From NCBI GenBank assembly GCA_022803075.1, contig JAFFTF010000003.1, forward strand, positions 218,492 to 282,491: 64,000 bases of DNA, written 5' to 3'. This document shows positions 57,558 through 64,000 of the stretch, piece by piece. Position 1 is the stretch's first letter, and each line of letters begins with the position of its first letter. Below the pieces are notes generated by a model, which searched no databases, had not been told where the DNA came from, and saw only the letters and a list, made by a program, of their open reading frames with translations. The translations under genes and the position numbers were made by a program. Source of the stretch: Micrococcales bacterium 31B (GTDB taxonomy: Bacteria > Actinomycetota > Actinomycetes > Actinomycetales > Dermabacteraceae).

Positions 57558-58523
57558 ATGAACACCATCCCTCTAGCGCGAGCCCAGTTCGTGGGTATCG
57601 GCACGAGCATTGAAATCATCACTCACGCCCGTACCCAACTCCTCGCCGACGCACAACTCGAACGCGCACGCAACATCGCCCGCCAGCGCGTAGAAGAACT
57701 CGATAGGGCCGCCTCGCGGTTTCGGGTCGACAGCGAATTGACCATGCTTCAAGCCCTGCACACGGGCGAGTGGACGCTCTGTTCCCCGATACTCACCCGG
57801 GCCCTGCACGCCGCGCTCTGGGCCGCCGAGTGGACCGGAGGTCTCATAGACCCCACCCTCGGCCAGGCACTGCGCCGGATCGGGTACGACCGCGATCTCG
57901 ACGAGGTGCAAGCGAATCCCACCCCCGGCCGCGAGCCCGCCAAGCACGTCGCGCGCTGGCGTGACGTGGGGGTCCGACTCGACGAACGACTGGTTCGACT
58001 GCCCCGCAACGCAAACATCGACCTGGGCTCGACCGGCAAGAGCTGGCTCGCCGTCGTGCTCGCGGCGGAGATTCACGAGGTCACGGGTGGGGGCGTACTC
58101 GTCAATCTCGGAGGCGACCTCGCCGTCTGTGGCGAGGCACCCTGCGGCGGGTGGACTGTCACGATTGATGACGGACGCTCCGGTGAGACGGTGGCCATTC
58201 AGCACGGGGCGATTGCGACCTCCTCGACCCAACGCCGCTCCTGGACCTCGACCACCCCGGCCGGGGTTCCCACGCGCAAGCACCACATCATTGACCCCCG
58301 CTCCGGGGATTCGGCCGCGGTCGTCTGGGAGACCGTGACCGTGGTGGCCGACTCGTGCCTCACGGCCAACGCGGCCGCGACGGCGTCCATTATTCTGGGC
58401 GCGCAGGCGCCCACGTGGCTCGCCGAGCGCCGCCTGCACGCTCGCCTGGTTTCGGCCGCGGGCGATGTCGTGTATGTCGGTGAGTGGCCCGGCGCGACCA
58501 CCGTTTCAAGGCAGGCATCATGA
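57558..58523 (+). CDS. apbE: ApbE-like FAD:protein FMN transferase
   Basis: The 321-residue product has the ApbE order of motifs: Ile-Asp-Leu-Gly-Ser-Thr-Gly-Lys-Ser-Trp (normally DLGGIAKG), Leu-Val-Asn-Leu-Gly-Gly-Asp, Thr-Ser-Ser-Thr-Gln, His-Ile-Ile-Asp-Pro-Arg-Ser-Gly, and the magnesium-site region Asp-Ser-Cys-Leu-Thr-Ala-Asn. ApbE proteins cut FAD and attach FMN to Thr/Ser of redox proteins outside the membrane. No signal peptide is visible here, which is odd for an extracytoplasmic enzyme. It overlaps the cytochrome gene by 4 bp. Its flavinylation target is not obvious in the cluster. Confidence 0.85.
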   Translation: MNTIPLARAQFVGIGTSIEIITHARTQLLADAQLERARNIARQRVEELDRAASRFRVDSELTMLQALHTGEWTLCSPILTRALHAALWAAEWTGGLIDPTLGQALRRIGYDRDLDEVQANPTPGREPAKHVARWRDVGVRLDERLVRLPRNANIDLGSTGKSWLAVVLAAEIHEVTGGGVLVNLGGDLAVCGEAPCGGWTVTIDDGRSGETVAIQHGAIATSSTQRRSWTSTTPAGVPTRKHHIIDPRSGDSAAVVWETVTVVADSCLTANAAATASIILGAQAPTWLAERRLHARLVSAAGDVVYVGEWPGATTVSRQAS

Positions 58524-59215
58524 TCGACGCCCAGACTTTATGGTTTGCCTCGCGTGCGACGGGGGCCGTCGCACTCGTGTTGTTCACGGCGGTCATGGTG
58601 CTCGGCATGCTGACGGCCGGCCGGGGCGCACCCGTGCGACTACCCGCGGTGGTAAAGGTTGGGTTGCACCGCAACCTGTCGCTGCTGCTTACGGTATTCG
58701 TCGCGGTCCACGCGGTCACGGCCATCGTCGATGGGTTCGTAGACATCAGCTGGTGGGCCCTCGTCGTGCCGTTCGCGAGTGCCTACGAGACTCTCGGCAT
58801 CACCCTGGGCACTCTCGCCATCGACCTGATTTTGGCGCTGATCGTGACGGGTGTGCTGCGGCATCGCCTGTCGCACAGGGCCTGGCAGGCGGTGCACCTG
58901 GTCTCCTATGCGATGTACCCGCTTACCATTCTCCATGCGGTGCTGCTGGCGGGCGTCGACGCGGTCTGGGTGATCGCGCTGAGCGTCGTGTGCGGCGCGG
59001 CGTATGTCGCGGCCGTGGTCTGGCGTGCGCGCATCGAGTGGCGCGACCGAGCCACGCGCGAGCGCCTGGCCGACCGGTTTAGGGCGCCCCTGCACGCCAA
59101 CGGACCGCAGCGCCCCAGCCCCCTTGCCCCCCAATCAAACGGCCAGCGCTCCCCCCGCCCGGTGGCCCGGCCCCGCGTGGTCTCCGCCGCGGGCAACCCG
59201 GCACGCACGCTCTAA
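58520..59215 (+). CDS. Ferric-reductase-like membrane cytochrome
   Basis: The 231-residue product has six predicted membrane helices. Two histidine pairs lie at haem-ligand spacing: His50 and His64 in one helix region, His126 and His139 in another. This is the bis-His, two-haem pattern of ferric reductase-like/FRD domains and suggests electron transfer across the membrane. The C-terminal 60 residues are a basic Pro/Arg-rich cytoplasmic tail with no flavin or NAD domain. It overlaps apbE by 4 bp and precedes the NuoF-like gene by 37 bp, so it probably receives electrons from that protein. Confidence 0.82.
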   Translation: MIDAQTLWFASRATGAVALVLFTAVMVLGMLTAGRGAPVRLPAVVKVGLHRNLSLLLTVFVAVHAVTAIVDGFVDISWWALVVPFASAYETLGITLGTLAIDLILALIVTGVLRHRLSHRAWQAVHLVSYAMYPLTILHAVLLAGVDAVWVIALSVVCGAAYVAAVVWRARIEWRDRATRERLADRFRAPLHANGPQRPSPLAPQSNGQRSPRPVARPRVVSAAGNPARTL

Positions 59216-59252
59216 CGCCACCACCTCCCCACCATCCACCTTGGAGGACACC

Positions 59253-60437
59253 ATGCTTCGCTACACCTCTCTTCTCAGCTTTCCCGCTCCGCCCCGCGAA
59301 TACTTGCGTTCGAGTGACCTCGGTCGCGAGCTCGTGGCAACCCTCGAAGCCGCCGAGGTGCGCGGCATGGGCGGCGCCTGCTTTCCCGCGGCTCGTAAAG
59401 TGGCGGCGGCTCTCGATGAATCTCGCGGCCAGCGGCGCCCGGCACGCGTCATCATTAACGCCTGCGACGGCGAACCCGACGCCCAGAAGGACACGCATCT
59501 GATGCGCGCGAACCCGCGGCTCGTGGCCGCCGGGGCGGCCCTGGTCGCCAACGCAACGAACGCAGATCAAGTGATATACGCAGCCCACGAGGGCAACGTG
59601 GGCCCCGCCTCCGTGCTCGGCGAGTACGGCCTGCCGTGGTGTTACATGGCCGTTCCCGAGCGCTACGTCTCCTCCGAGGCGCATTCCCTGAATGCCCTCG
59701 CCGACGGCGAGCCCGCACGACCGCGTGCCGCCGAGGGCCCGCTCGCCACCCTGCGGCGCCCAGTGCTGGTTTTCAATGCCGAGACCCTGGCCCGCATCGC
59801 CGTGGCCTGGCAGGAACGCCACGGGGACGGCAACTACCTCGTCCCACGCCTCATTACGCTCACGGGAGTGCCTCAGCCGGGCGTCCTCGAGGTCACGGGC
59901 CAGGTGACGTTTGGAGAACTCCTCTCGCTGCGGGGCGCCACCCAGCCGGCGGCCGTGCTCCTGGGTGGCTTTGGCGGGGTCTGGTTGCCCTGGCAACACG
60001 TCGCCCACGTGCCGGTTTCGGACGCCGGCCTGGCCCCCCTGGGTGCGACCCTCGGCGCAGGGCTGGTGCGAGTGCTCGAGACCACTGAGTGCCCTGTCGC
60101 CTTCGTAGCGACCCTCGCCGACTACCTCGCGGCGGAGTCGGCCGGCCAGTGTGGCCCCTGCGCCTTCGGTCTGCCGTCGGTGGCGCGCGACTGGGCCGAG
60201 TTCCGCCAACCGTCGACGGCAGAGGCTGCTTACGGCCGACTGCAACGTCGGTTACCCCTCATCACGGGTCGCGGTGCCTGCGCCCACCCCGACGGCGTGG
60301 TGCGCATGCTCGCGAGCGCCCTCGCCACCTTCGCACAGCACATCGCTCGGCCCTGCCCCTACTGCCGCCTCACCACTCTCACCACGGTTGAAAGCACCCT
60401 CGAATCCGCCGCCTACGAGACAGTGCCCGCCCACTAG
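59253..60437 (+). CDS. NuoF-like flavin/iron-sulfur protein
   Basis: The 394-residue product resembles the 51-kDa NADH-oxidising subunit of complex I. Gly-Met-Gly-Gly-Ala-Cys-Phe-Pro-Ala (38-46) and Asn-Ala-Cys-Asp-Gly-Glu-Pro-Asp (69-76) line the FMN site, and a SLBB-like part follows. The 4Fe-4S site should read Glu-Ser-Cys-Gly-x-Cys-x-x-Cys but here is Glu-Ser-Ala297-Gly-Gln-Cys300-Gly-Pro-Cys303, with Cys343 later. One ligand is lost, though Cys368-Pro-Tyr-Cys371 is extra. GGAGGACACC precedes the ATG. It probably passes electrons between NADH or ferredoxin and the cytochrome. Confidence 0.82.
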   Translation: MLRYTSLLSFPAPPREYLRSSDLGRELVATLEAAEVRGMGGACFPAARKVAAALDESRGQRRPARVIINACDGEPDAQKDTHLMRANPRLVAAGAALVANATNADQVIYAAHEGNVGPASVLGEYGLPWCYMAVPERYVSSEAHSLNALADGEPARPRAAEGPLATLRRPVLVFNAETLARIAVAWQERHGDGNYLVPRLITLTGVPQPGVLEVTGQVTFGELLSLRGATQPAAVLLGGFGGVWLPWQHVAHVPVSDAGLAPLGATLGAGLVRVLETTECPVAFVATLADYLAAESAGQCGPCAFGLPSVARDWAEFRQPSTAEAAYGRLQRRLPLITGRGACAHPDGVVRMLASALATFAQHIARPCPYCRLTTLTTVESTLESAAYETVPAH

Positions 60438-60455
60438 GGCCGTCAGGACATCGCC

Positions 60456-60656
60456 ATGAACACTCAACTCTTGATTGACCCCATCGTCTGCGAGGCCCAC
60501 GGACTGTGCGCTCAAGTGCTGCCAGAACGCATTCGTCTTGACGAATGGGGCTACCCGATCATCGCGGGCCAGATCGACGACGAACTGCTGCGGCATGCGC
60601 GCGCCGCCGTGCGGGACTGCCCCGCGCGCGCCCTTCGGATGCGGCAGCGCGCGTAG
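60456..60656 (+). CDS. Three-cysteine ferredoxin, likely 3Fe-4S
   Basis: The 66-residue product has Cys12-x5-Cys18 and Cys55-Pro, with His15 at the position of the missing second cysteine (Cys-Glu-Ala-His-Gly-Leu-Cys). This is the pattern of small actinobacterial 3Fe-4S ferredoxins that usually serve P450s or similar partners. No P450 is nearby. It lies 18 bp after the NuoF-like gene and is the likely soluble electron carrier of the cluster. Confidence 0.88.
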   Translation: MNTQLLIDPIVCEAHGLCAQVLPERIRLDEWGYPIIAGQIDDELLRHARAAVRDCPARALRMRQRA

Positions 60657-60688
60657 ACTCCGCCGGTTGCGGGCGCCCGCAGCCAGCG

Positions 60689-62032
60689 TTAGGTGCGCCC
60701 CCAACGCTCCTGCTCGGTGCGCTCTTCGTCGCGACGCCACCGCTCGACGGCACCGCCCCAATAGCGAGATAGATTGTGCCCCGCGAGGGCATGCACAGCG
60801 CGCGGGCTCAGCGAGGACGCCACCGAGTATGTGCAGACCTTCGCGATGACAAACACCATCACCCCGCACACCGCAAAAGAGAGCGGCGCCCACAGTGCGA
60901 GGCTGATAGTCCACGATCCCCCGGGTGCCGAAACGCTCCACCGCACGCCCGCGGCGACGACGGCCGTGTGCACCGCGGCGTACGCGGCGGGCAGGTGCCA
61001 CCACGCGGACCAGTCCGCGCGTATGGTGCCACCGCGTTGCAGCCCAAACCGCGCACCCACCACGAACAGCGTCGCCACGAGCGCAACGAACCCCCACAAC
61101 GCCGTGGGATACACGTGAGGGCTAAACACCATCGGCGACGTACTCACTAGCGCATACGGCGTATACAAATGGAGCCGCGACAGGGCAGTGACCACCTCCG
61201 GTGGCGTCGCAACTCCGCCGAGATGCGCCAGCGTAAAGACAAACGACGTGTCCTGGGCACCGTAAAGGGGCTGGGTCAAGAGAAAGAGGTTGGCGGCGTC
61301 CGGTCGCATCACAATCCGATACGCGAGGGTCCCCACAGTACACACCGCGGCAAAGACAACGAGGTGAGCGCACGCCGCCGCCACTGCATCCCGGGCGGCG
61401 CCAAGCGCCGGAAAATGACCACGAAAAACGAGTGCAGATGCGCGGTCCACGCCCCAATGGCGCCCCAAGAGTCCCGCCAGCACCAGAATCAACAGCGCGT
61501 GAAGCCACGCCAGGATAGCCACGTCGACACCGGTGAGCAGCCCACCCACGCCGTCCGCCACGGTTAAAGAGGTTGCCAGCGCGAACGCGGGCAGGCCCAC
61601 TCGAGGCACGAGCGGCCACAATCCTGCGACGGGCCTGCGGCGCTGCAGACGGCGCTGCGCGAGCACATACGGGGCAAGCACCAGCACCGTGAGGTAGAGC
61701 GGAAACGTGGGCATGCCAATCGCGGGCCCACCCAGGGCGGCCGCGGTCCAGGCGGCCATCATGAGCGGAAGGCCGGTGCTGGTGCGCGCATCCGACGGAA
61801 ACCCCAGGTATGCAATCCAACACAAGAGCGCGCCGACCGCCACGATACCGACGAGACCGTAGACGAACACCTTGATGCCATCCGCGAGGGCATGGGGATT
61901 CCAGGCCTGGGCTGCGTGGCGGCGCCCGCACATGTGGCGCAGGTAGCGAGCGAACGTTAGCGGAGGAGGCGGAGGGAGCGATGGAGCAGGCATTGTCCTC
62001 CGAGTACTGGTCATCGACGAGCTGAGCTTCAT
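60689..62032 (-). CDS. Polytopic membrane protein, unknown family
   Basis: The product has about 447 residues with 9-11 predicted membrane helices and short loops. The N-terminus is Pro-rich and the C-terminal tail is highly charged (Arg-Trp-Arg-Arg-Asp-Glu-Glu-Arg). I recognise no transporter or enzyme motif. The ATG at 62032 is favoured by GGTGAAAT upstream; the frame is open to 62146. It converges on the redox cluster with only 32 bp between its stop and that of the ferredoxin gene, so a functional link is possible but unproven. Confidence 0.7.
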   Translation of the reverse strand: MKLSSSMTSTRRTMPAPSLPPPPPLTFARYLRHMCGRRHAAQAWNPHALADGIKVFVYGLVGIVAVGALLCWIAYLGFPSDARTSTGLPLMMAAWTAAALGGPAIGMPTFPLYLTVLVLAPYVLAQRRLQRRRPVAGLWPLVPRVGLPAFALATSLTVADGVGGLLTGVDVAILAWLHALLILVLAGLLGRHWGVDRASALVFRGHFPALGAARDAVAAACAHLVVFAAVCTVGTLAYRIVMRPDAANLFLLTQPLYGAQDTSFVFTLAHLGGVATPPEVVTALSRLHLYTPYALVSTSPMVFSPHVYPTALWGFVALVATLFVVGARFGLQRGGTIRADWSAWWHLPAAYAAVHTAVVAAGVRWSVSAPGGSWTISLALWAPLSFAVCGVMVFVIAKVCTYSVASSLSPRAVHALAGHNLSRYWGGAVERWRRDEERTEQERWGRT

Positions 62033-62225
62033 TATTTCACCGGTTCTCGGCGCCGTGGGCGCCGCACCTCGCACAGTCTCTGGGTACGTCTCGGCGGCGG
62101 CAGGTTGCTGGCGATGAGCTCCCTGCCCCGGCAGCATTGGATACAATTCGCGTGACGCAGCTCACTCCGACCTGCGCATTCGTAGCCACCACGCCAAAAC
62201 AAAAAGAACTAAAGACAAAAACCCC

Positions 62226-62253
62226 TTGACGGAATCGCCAGACAAAGTAAATA
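62226..62253 (+). promoter_or_regulatory. Probable promoter of fruR-fruK
   Basis: TTGACG at 62226-62231 and TAAATA at 62248-62253 are separated by 16 bp, a good sigma-70-type spacing, and lie about 43 bp upstream of the regulator start. The stretch around it is A-rich, unlike the rest of the window. Repeated ACAAAAA/ACAAACA words nearby could be regulator sites. Confidence 0.6.
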
Positions 62254-62295
62254 CTAAACAAACACAGATCGCCGCATCGAAGACGAATGGATCCC

Positions 62296-63060
62296 ATGTA
62301 CGCCGAAGAACGCCAAGCCGCCATCGCCGCGCTCATCAATGAGTCCGGGCGAGTATCGGTTGCCAAAATCGCAGAATCGTTCAGCGTCACCCCCGAAACC
62401 GTCCGCCGCGACCTCGACGTCCTCGAACACGCCGGTATTGTCCGCCGCGTACACGGGGGCGCCCTGCCCGCAGGCGCACTCAGCCACCTCGAAGCCGGCG
62501 TCGCAGAACGCGAAGGCTTGCACGCGGACGGCAAAGAACGCATCGCCCGCGCGGCGCTCGCCTATCTGCCCGCCCCCGGCGGCTCCCTCGCCATCGACGG
62601 CGGCACCACCACAGGTCGACTCACCCACCTCATCCACCACGAGACCTACACCGTCGTCACCAACTCGATCCCCGCACTCGGCCGCCTCGCCTCCAGCCAC
62701 ACCCTCACGCTGCATGTCGTCGGCGGGCGCGTGCGCCCCGAAACGTCCGCCATCGTCGGAGGCCAGGCCATAACTGAGATCGAAGCACTCCGCTTCGATG
62801 TCGCGTTCATGGGCACCAACGGCATCAGCGCAAGCCACGGACTCTCCACCCCCGACCTCGACGAAGCCGCCATCAAACGGGCCCTCATGGCGTCCGCCAC
62901 CACGCGCATTGCGCTCGCCGACAGCAGCAAGTTCGGCAGCGAATTCCTACATCGATTCGGCAGACTCGCCGACCTCGACGTCATCATCACCGACGCAGAA
63001 CCCCCCGGCGACATCCGCGCCGAACTCCAGCAACTCGACATTGAGGTAGTCATCGCATGA
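62296..63060 (+). CDS. fruR: DeoR-family fructose operon repressor
   Basis: The product has about 254 residues. A DeoR helix-turn-helix (Arg-Val-Ser-Val-Ala-Lys-Ile-Ala-Glu, Thr-Pro-Glu-Thr-Val-Arg-Arg-Asp-Leu) lies at residues 18-50. The sugar-phosphate-binding domain follows, with Asp-Gly-Gly-Thr-Thr-Thr and Gly-Gly. It should sense fructose 1-phosphate and repress the fru genes. I chose Met-Tyr-Ala-Glu-Glu-Arg at 62296 because this is the usual FruR start; an ATG at 62287 is also possible. It overlaps fruK by 4 bp. Confidence 0.88.
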   Translation: MYAEERQAAIAALINESGRVSVAKIAESFSVTPETVRRDLDVLEHAGIVRRVHGGALPAGALSHLEAGVAEREGLHADGKERIARAALAYLPAPGGSLAIDGGTTTGRLTHLIHHETYTVVTNSIPALGRLASSHTLTLHVVGGRVRPETSAIVGGQAITEIEALRFDVAFMGTNGISASHGLSTPDLDEAAIKRALMASATTRIALADSSKFGSEFLHRFGRLADLDVIITDAEPPGDIRAELQQLDIEVVIA

Positions 63061-63992
63061 TCGTGACCCTGACCGCGAACCCCAGCATCGACCGCACCGT
63101 ACAACTCGATGCACCACTGCGCCGCGCGGAAGTGCAGCGCTGCAGCGCCGCCACCTCGGTTGCGGGCGGCAAGGGCGTCAATGTGGCCCGCGCCATCCAC
63201 GCCGCCGGGCGCGACGTTATCGCCCTGCTGCCCGCCCGTGAGGGCGACCCGATGCGCACCCTGCTTGACGAGCGGGCCCTGCCCTACCATGCGGTGCCTG
63301 TGCCCTTCGCGGTGCGCACCAACCTCACCATCGCCGAGGCCGACGGCACCACCACGAAAATCAACGAACCCGGGCATGCACTGTCGCCCGCCGACGCCGA
63401 AAGCCTCGTCGACGCGCTGCTGGCCCAGTGCCAGGACGCCGCGTGGGTGGCTCTCTGCGGCAGCCTCCCCCAGGGTGCTCCCGCCGGCTGGTACGGCGAG
63501 GTGATCGGCCGCCTGCGCGAGCGCGGCAAGCGCGTAGCCCTCGACACCTCGGGCGCTCCCCTGACCGAAACTGTCGCTGGTGACCACCTGCCCTCCCTGC
63601 TGAAGCCCAACTCCGACGAACTCGCCGAACTCACGGGCGAAGCCCCCGAGACCCTCGAGGACAACCTCGACCTCGTCGTCGCCGCTGGCCGCACCCTCGT
63701 GGCGCGCGGCATCGAATACGTCCTTGTCACCCTGGGCTCGAAGGGCGCGGTGCTCGTCACAGCCGACGGCCAGTGGCAAGCCGAACACGCCCCCGTCTCT
63801 CCCGTGTCGACAGTCGGCGCGGGCGACTCCACGCTCAGCGGGTTTCTGCTCGGCGTCAGCGCCAACCAGTCGCTCGCCGATGCCCTCGCCCTCGCCGTGG
63901 CGTATGGCAGCGCGGCGGTGCGACTGCCCGGCTCTCAGGTGCCCAATCCCGAGCACCTCACCCTCGAGGCCGTCACCGTGCGCAGCCTCTAA
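63057..63992 (+). CDS. fruK: 1-phosphofructokinase
   Basis: The 311-residue PfkB-family kinase has Leu-Thr-Ala-Asn-Pro-Ser-Ile-Asp near the start, Gly-Gly-Lys-Gly-Val-Asn-Val-Ala (sugar site), and Gly-Ala-Gly-Asp-Ser with the catalytic Asp. It phosphorylates fructose 1-phosphate to the 1,6-bisphosphate. The gene ends 8 bp before the window edge. A fructose PTS gene would be expected next but cannot be seen. Confidence 0.94.
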   Translation: MIVTLTANPSIDRTVQLDAPLRRAEVQRCSAATSVAGGKGVNVARAIHAAGRDVIALLPAREGDPMRTLLDERALPYHAVPVPFAVRTNLTIAEADGTTTKINEPGHALSPADAESLVDALLAQCQDAAWVALCGSLPQGAPAGWYGEVIGRLRERGKRVALDTSGAPLTETVAGDHLPSLLKPNSDELAELTGEAPETLEDNLDLVVAAGRTLVARGIEYVLVTLGSKGAVLVTADGQWQAEHAPVSPVSTVGAGDSTLSGFLLGVSANQSLADALALAVAYGSAAVRLPGSQVPNPEHLTLEAVTVRSL

Positions 63993-64000
63993 CCCATCCC

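Noticed and set aside
62646..63956. 436-codon minus-strand open frame
   Set aside because: It is antisense to fruR and fruK, both of which are well recognised.

Overview
The window is high-GC DNA with GTG and TTG starts, short intergenic gaps and many 4-bp ATGA/GTGA gene overlaps. It carries nucS, a DUF2550 gene next to the ATP synthase operon, a Rho with a long Arg/Asn-rich insertion, and the order argS-lysA-hom-thrC-thrB-rho-rpmE-prfA-prmC-tsaC-wecA-atpI-atpBEFHAGDC. Together these point to a Gram-positive actinobacterium, probably Micrococcales-like. I cannot name a genus from the sequence alone. No rRNA, tRNA, CRISPR array, transposase or phage gene was seen.

Layout. 1-3.5 kb (minus strand): a partial lipoprotein gene, a cysteine-free thioredoxin/TPR protein, a lipoprotein, and a two-TM protein whose ribosome binding site lies in an inverted repeat. 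3.6-14.8 kb: plant polysaccharide use. It holds a fused SGNH esterase-pectin methylesterase, a pectate lyase, and a lacI-sugar ABC transporter-GH130 operon with shared AACCGGTT palindromes. A plus-strand Scy/DivIVA-like coiled-coil gene sits in the middle. 14.8-18.2 kb: an alpha/beta hydrolase, a small Cys/His protein, nucS and nagA. 18.3-40.6 kb: the large conserved minus-strand housekeeping block, covering ATP synthase, an envelope sugar-phosphate transferase, translation termination, Rho, and Thr/Lys/Arg functions. 40.7-47.8 kb: asparaginase and two sodium/solute symporter modules, the second fused operonically to a LytTR two-component system.

48.5-54.9 kb (plus strand): a tightly overlapping teichoic-acid-type locus. 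It has two CDP-glycerol transferases, TagD, an ABC permease, and an ABC ATPase with about 650 extra acidic, repetitive residues at its N-terminus. A GH13 enzyme follows. 56.6-60.7 kb (plus strand): an unusual redox cluster. It has two paralogous one-TM low-complexity proteins, an ApbE flavin transferase, a bis-histidine membrane cytochrome, a NuoF-like protein lacking one cluster cysteine, and a three-cysteine ferredoxin. It can be read as a route from a soluble carrier to haem across the membrane. A divergent polytopic membrane protein (minus strand) lies beside it. The window ends in fruR-fruK (plus strand), the start of a fructose operon that runs off the end.

The most promising candidates for something undescribed are the 56.6-60.7 kb electron-transfer cluster and the acidic extension on the teichoic acid exporter ATPase. 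Smaller cis-elements worth testing are the Shine-Dalgarno hairpin at 3.5 kb, the atp leader hairpins, and the AACCGGTT regulon.
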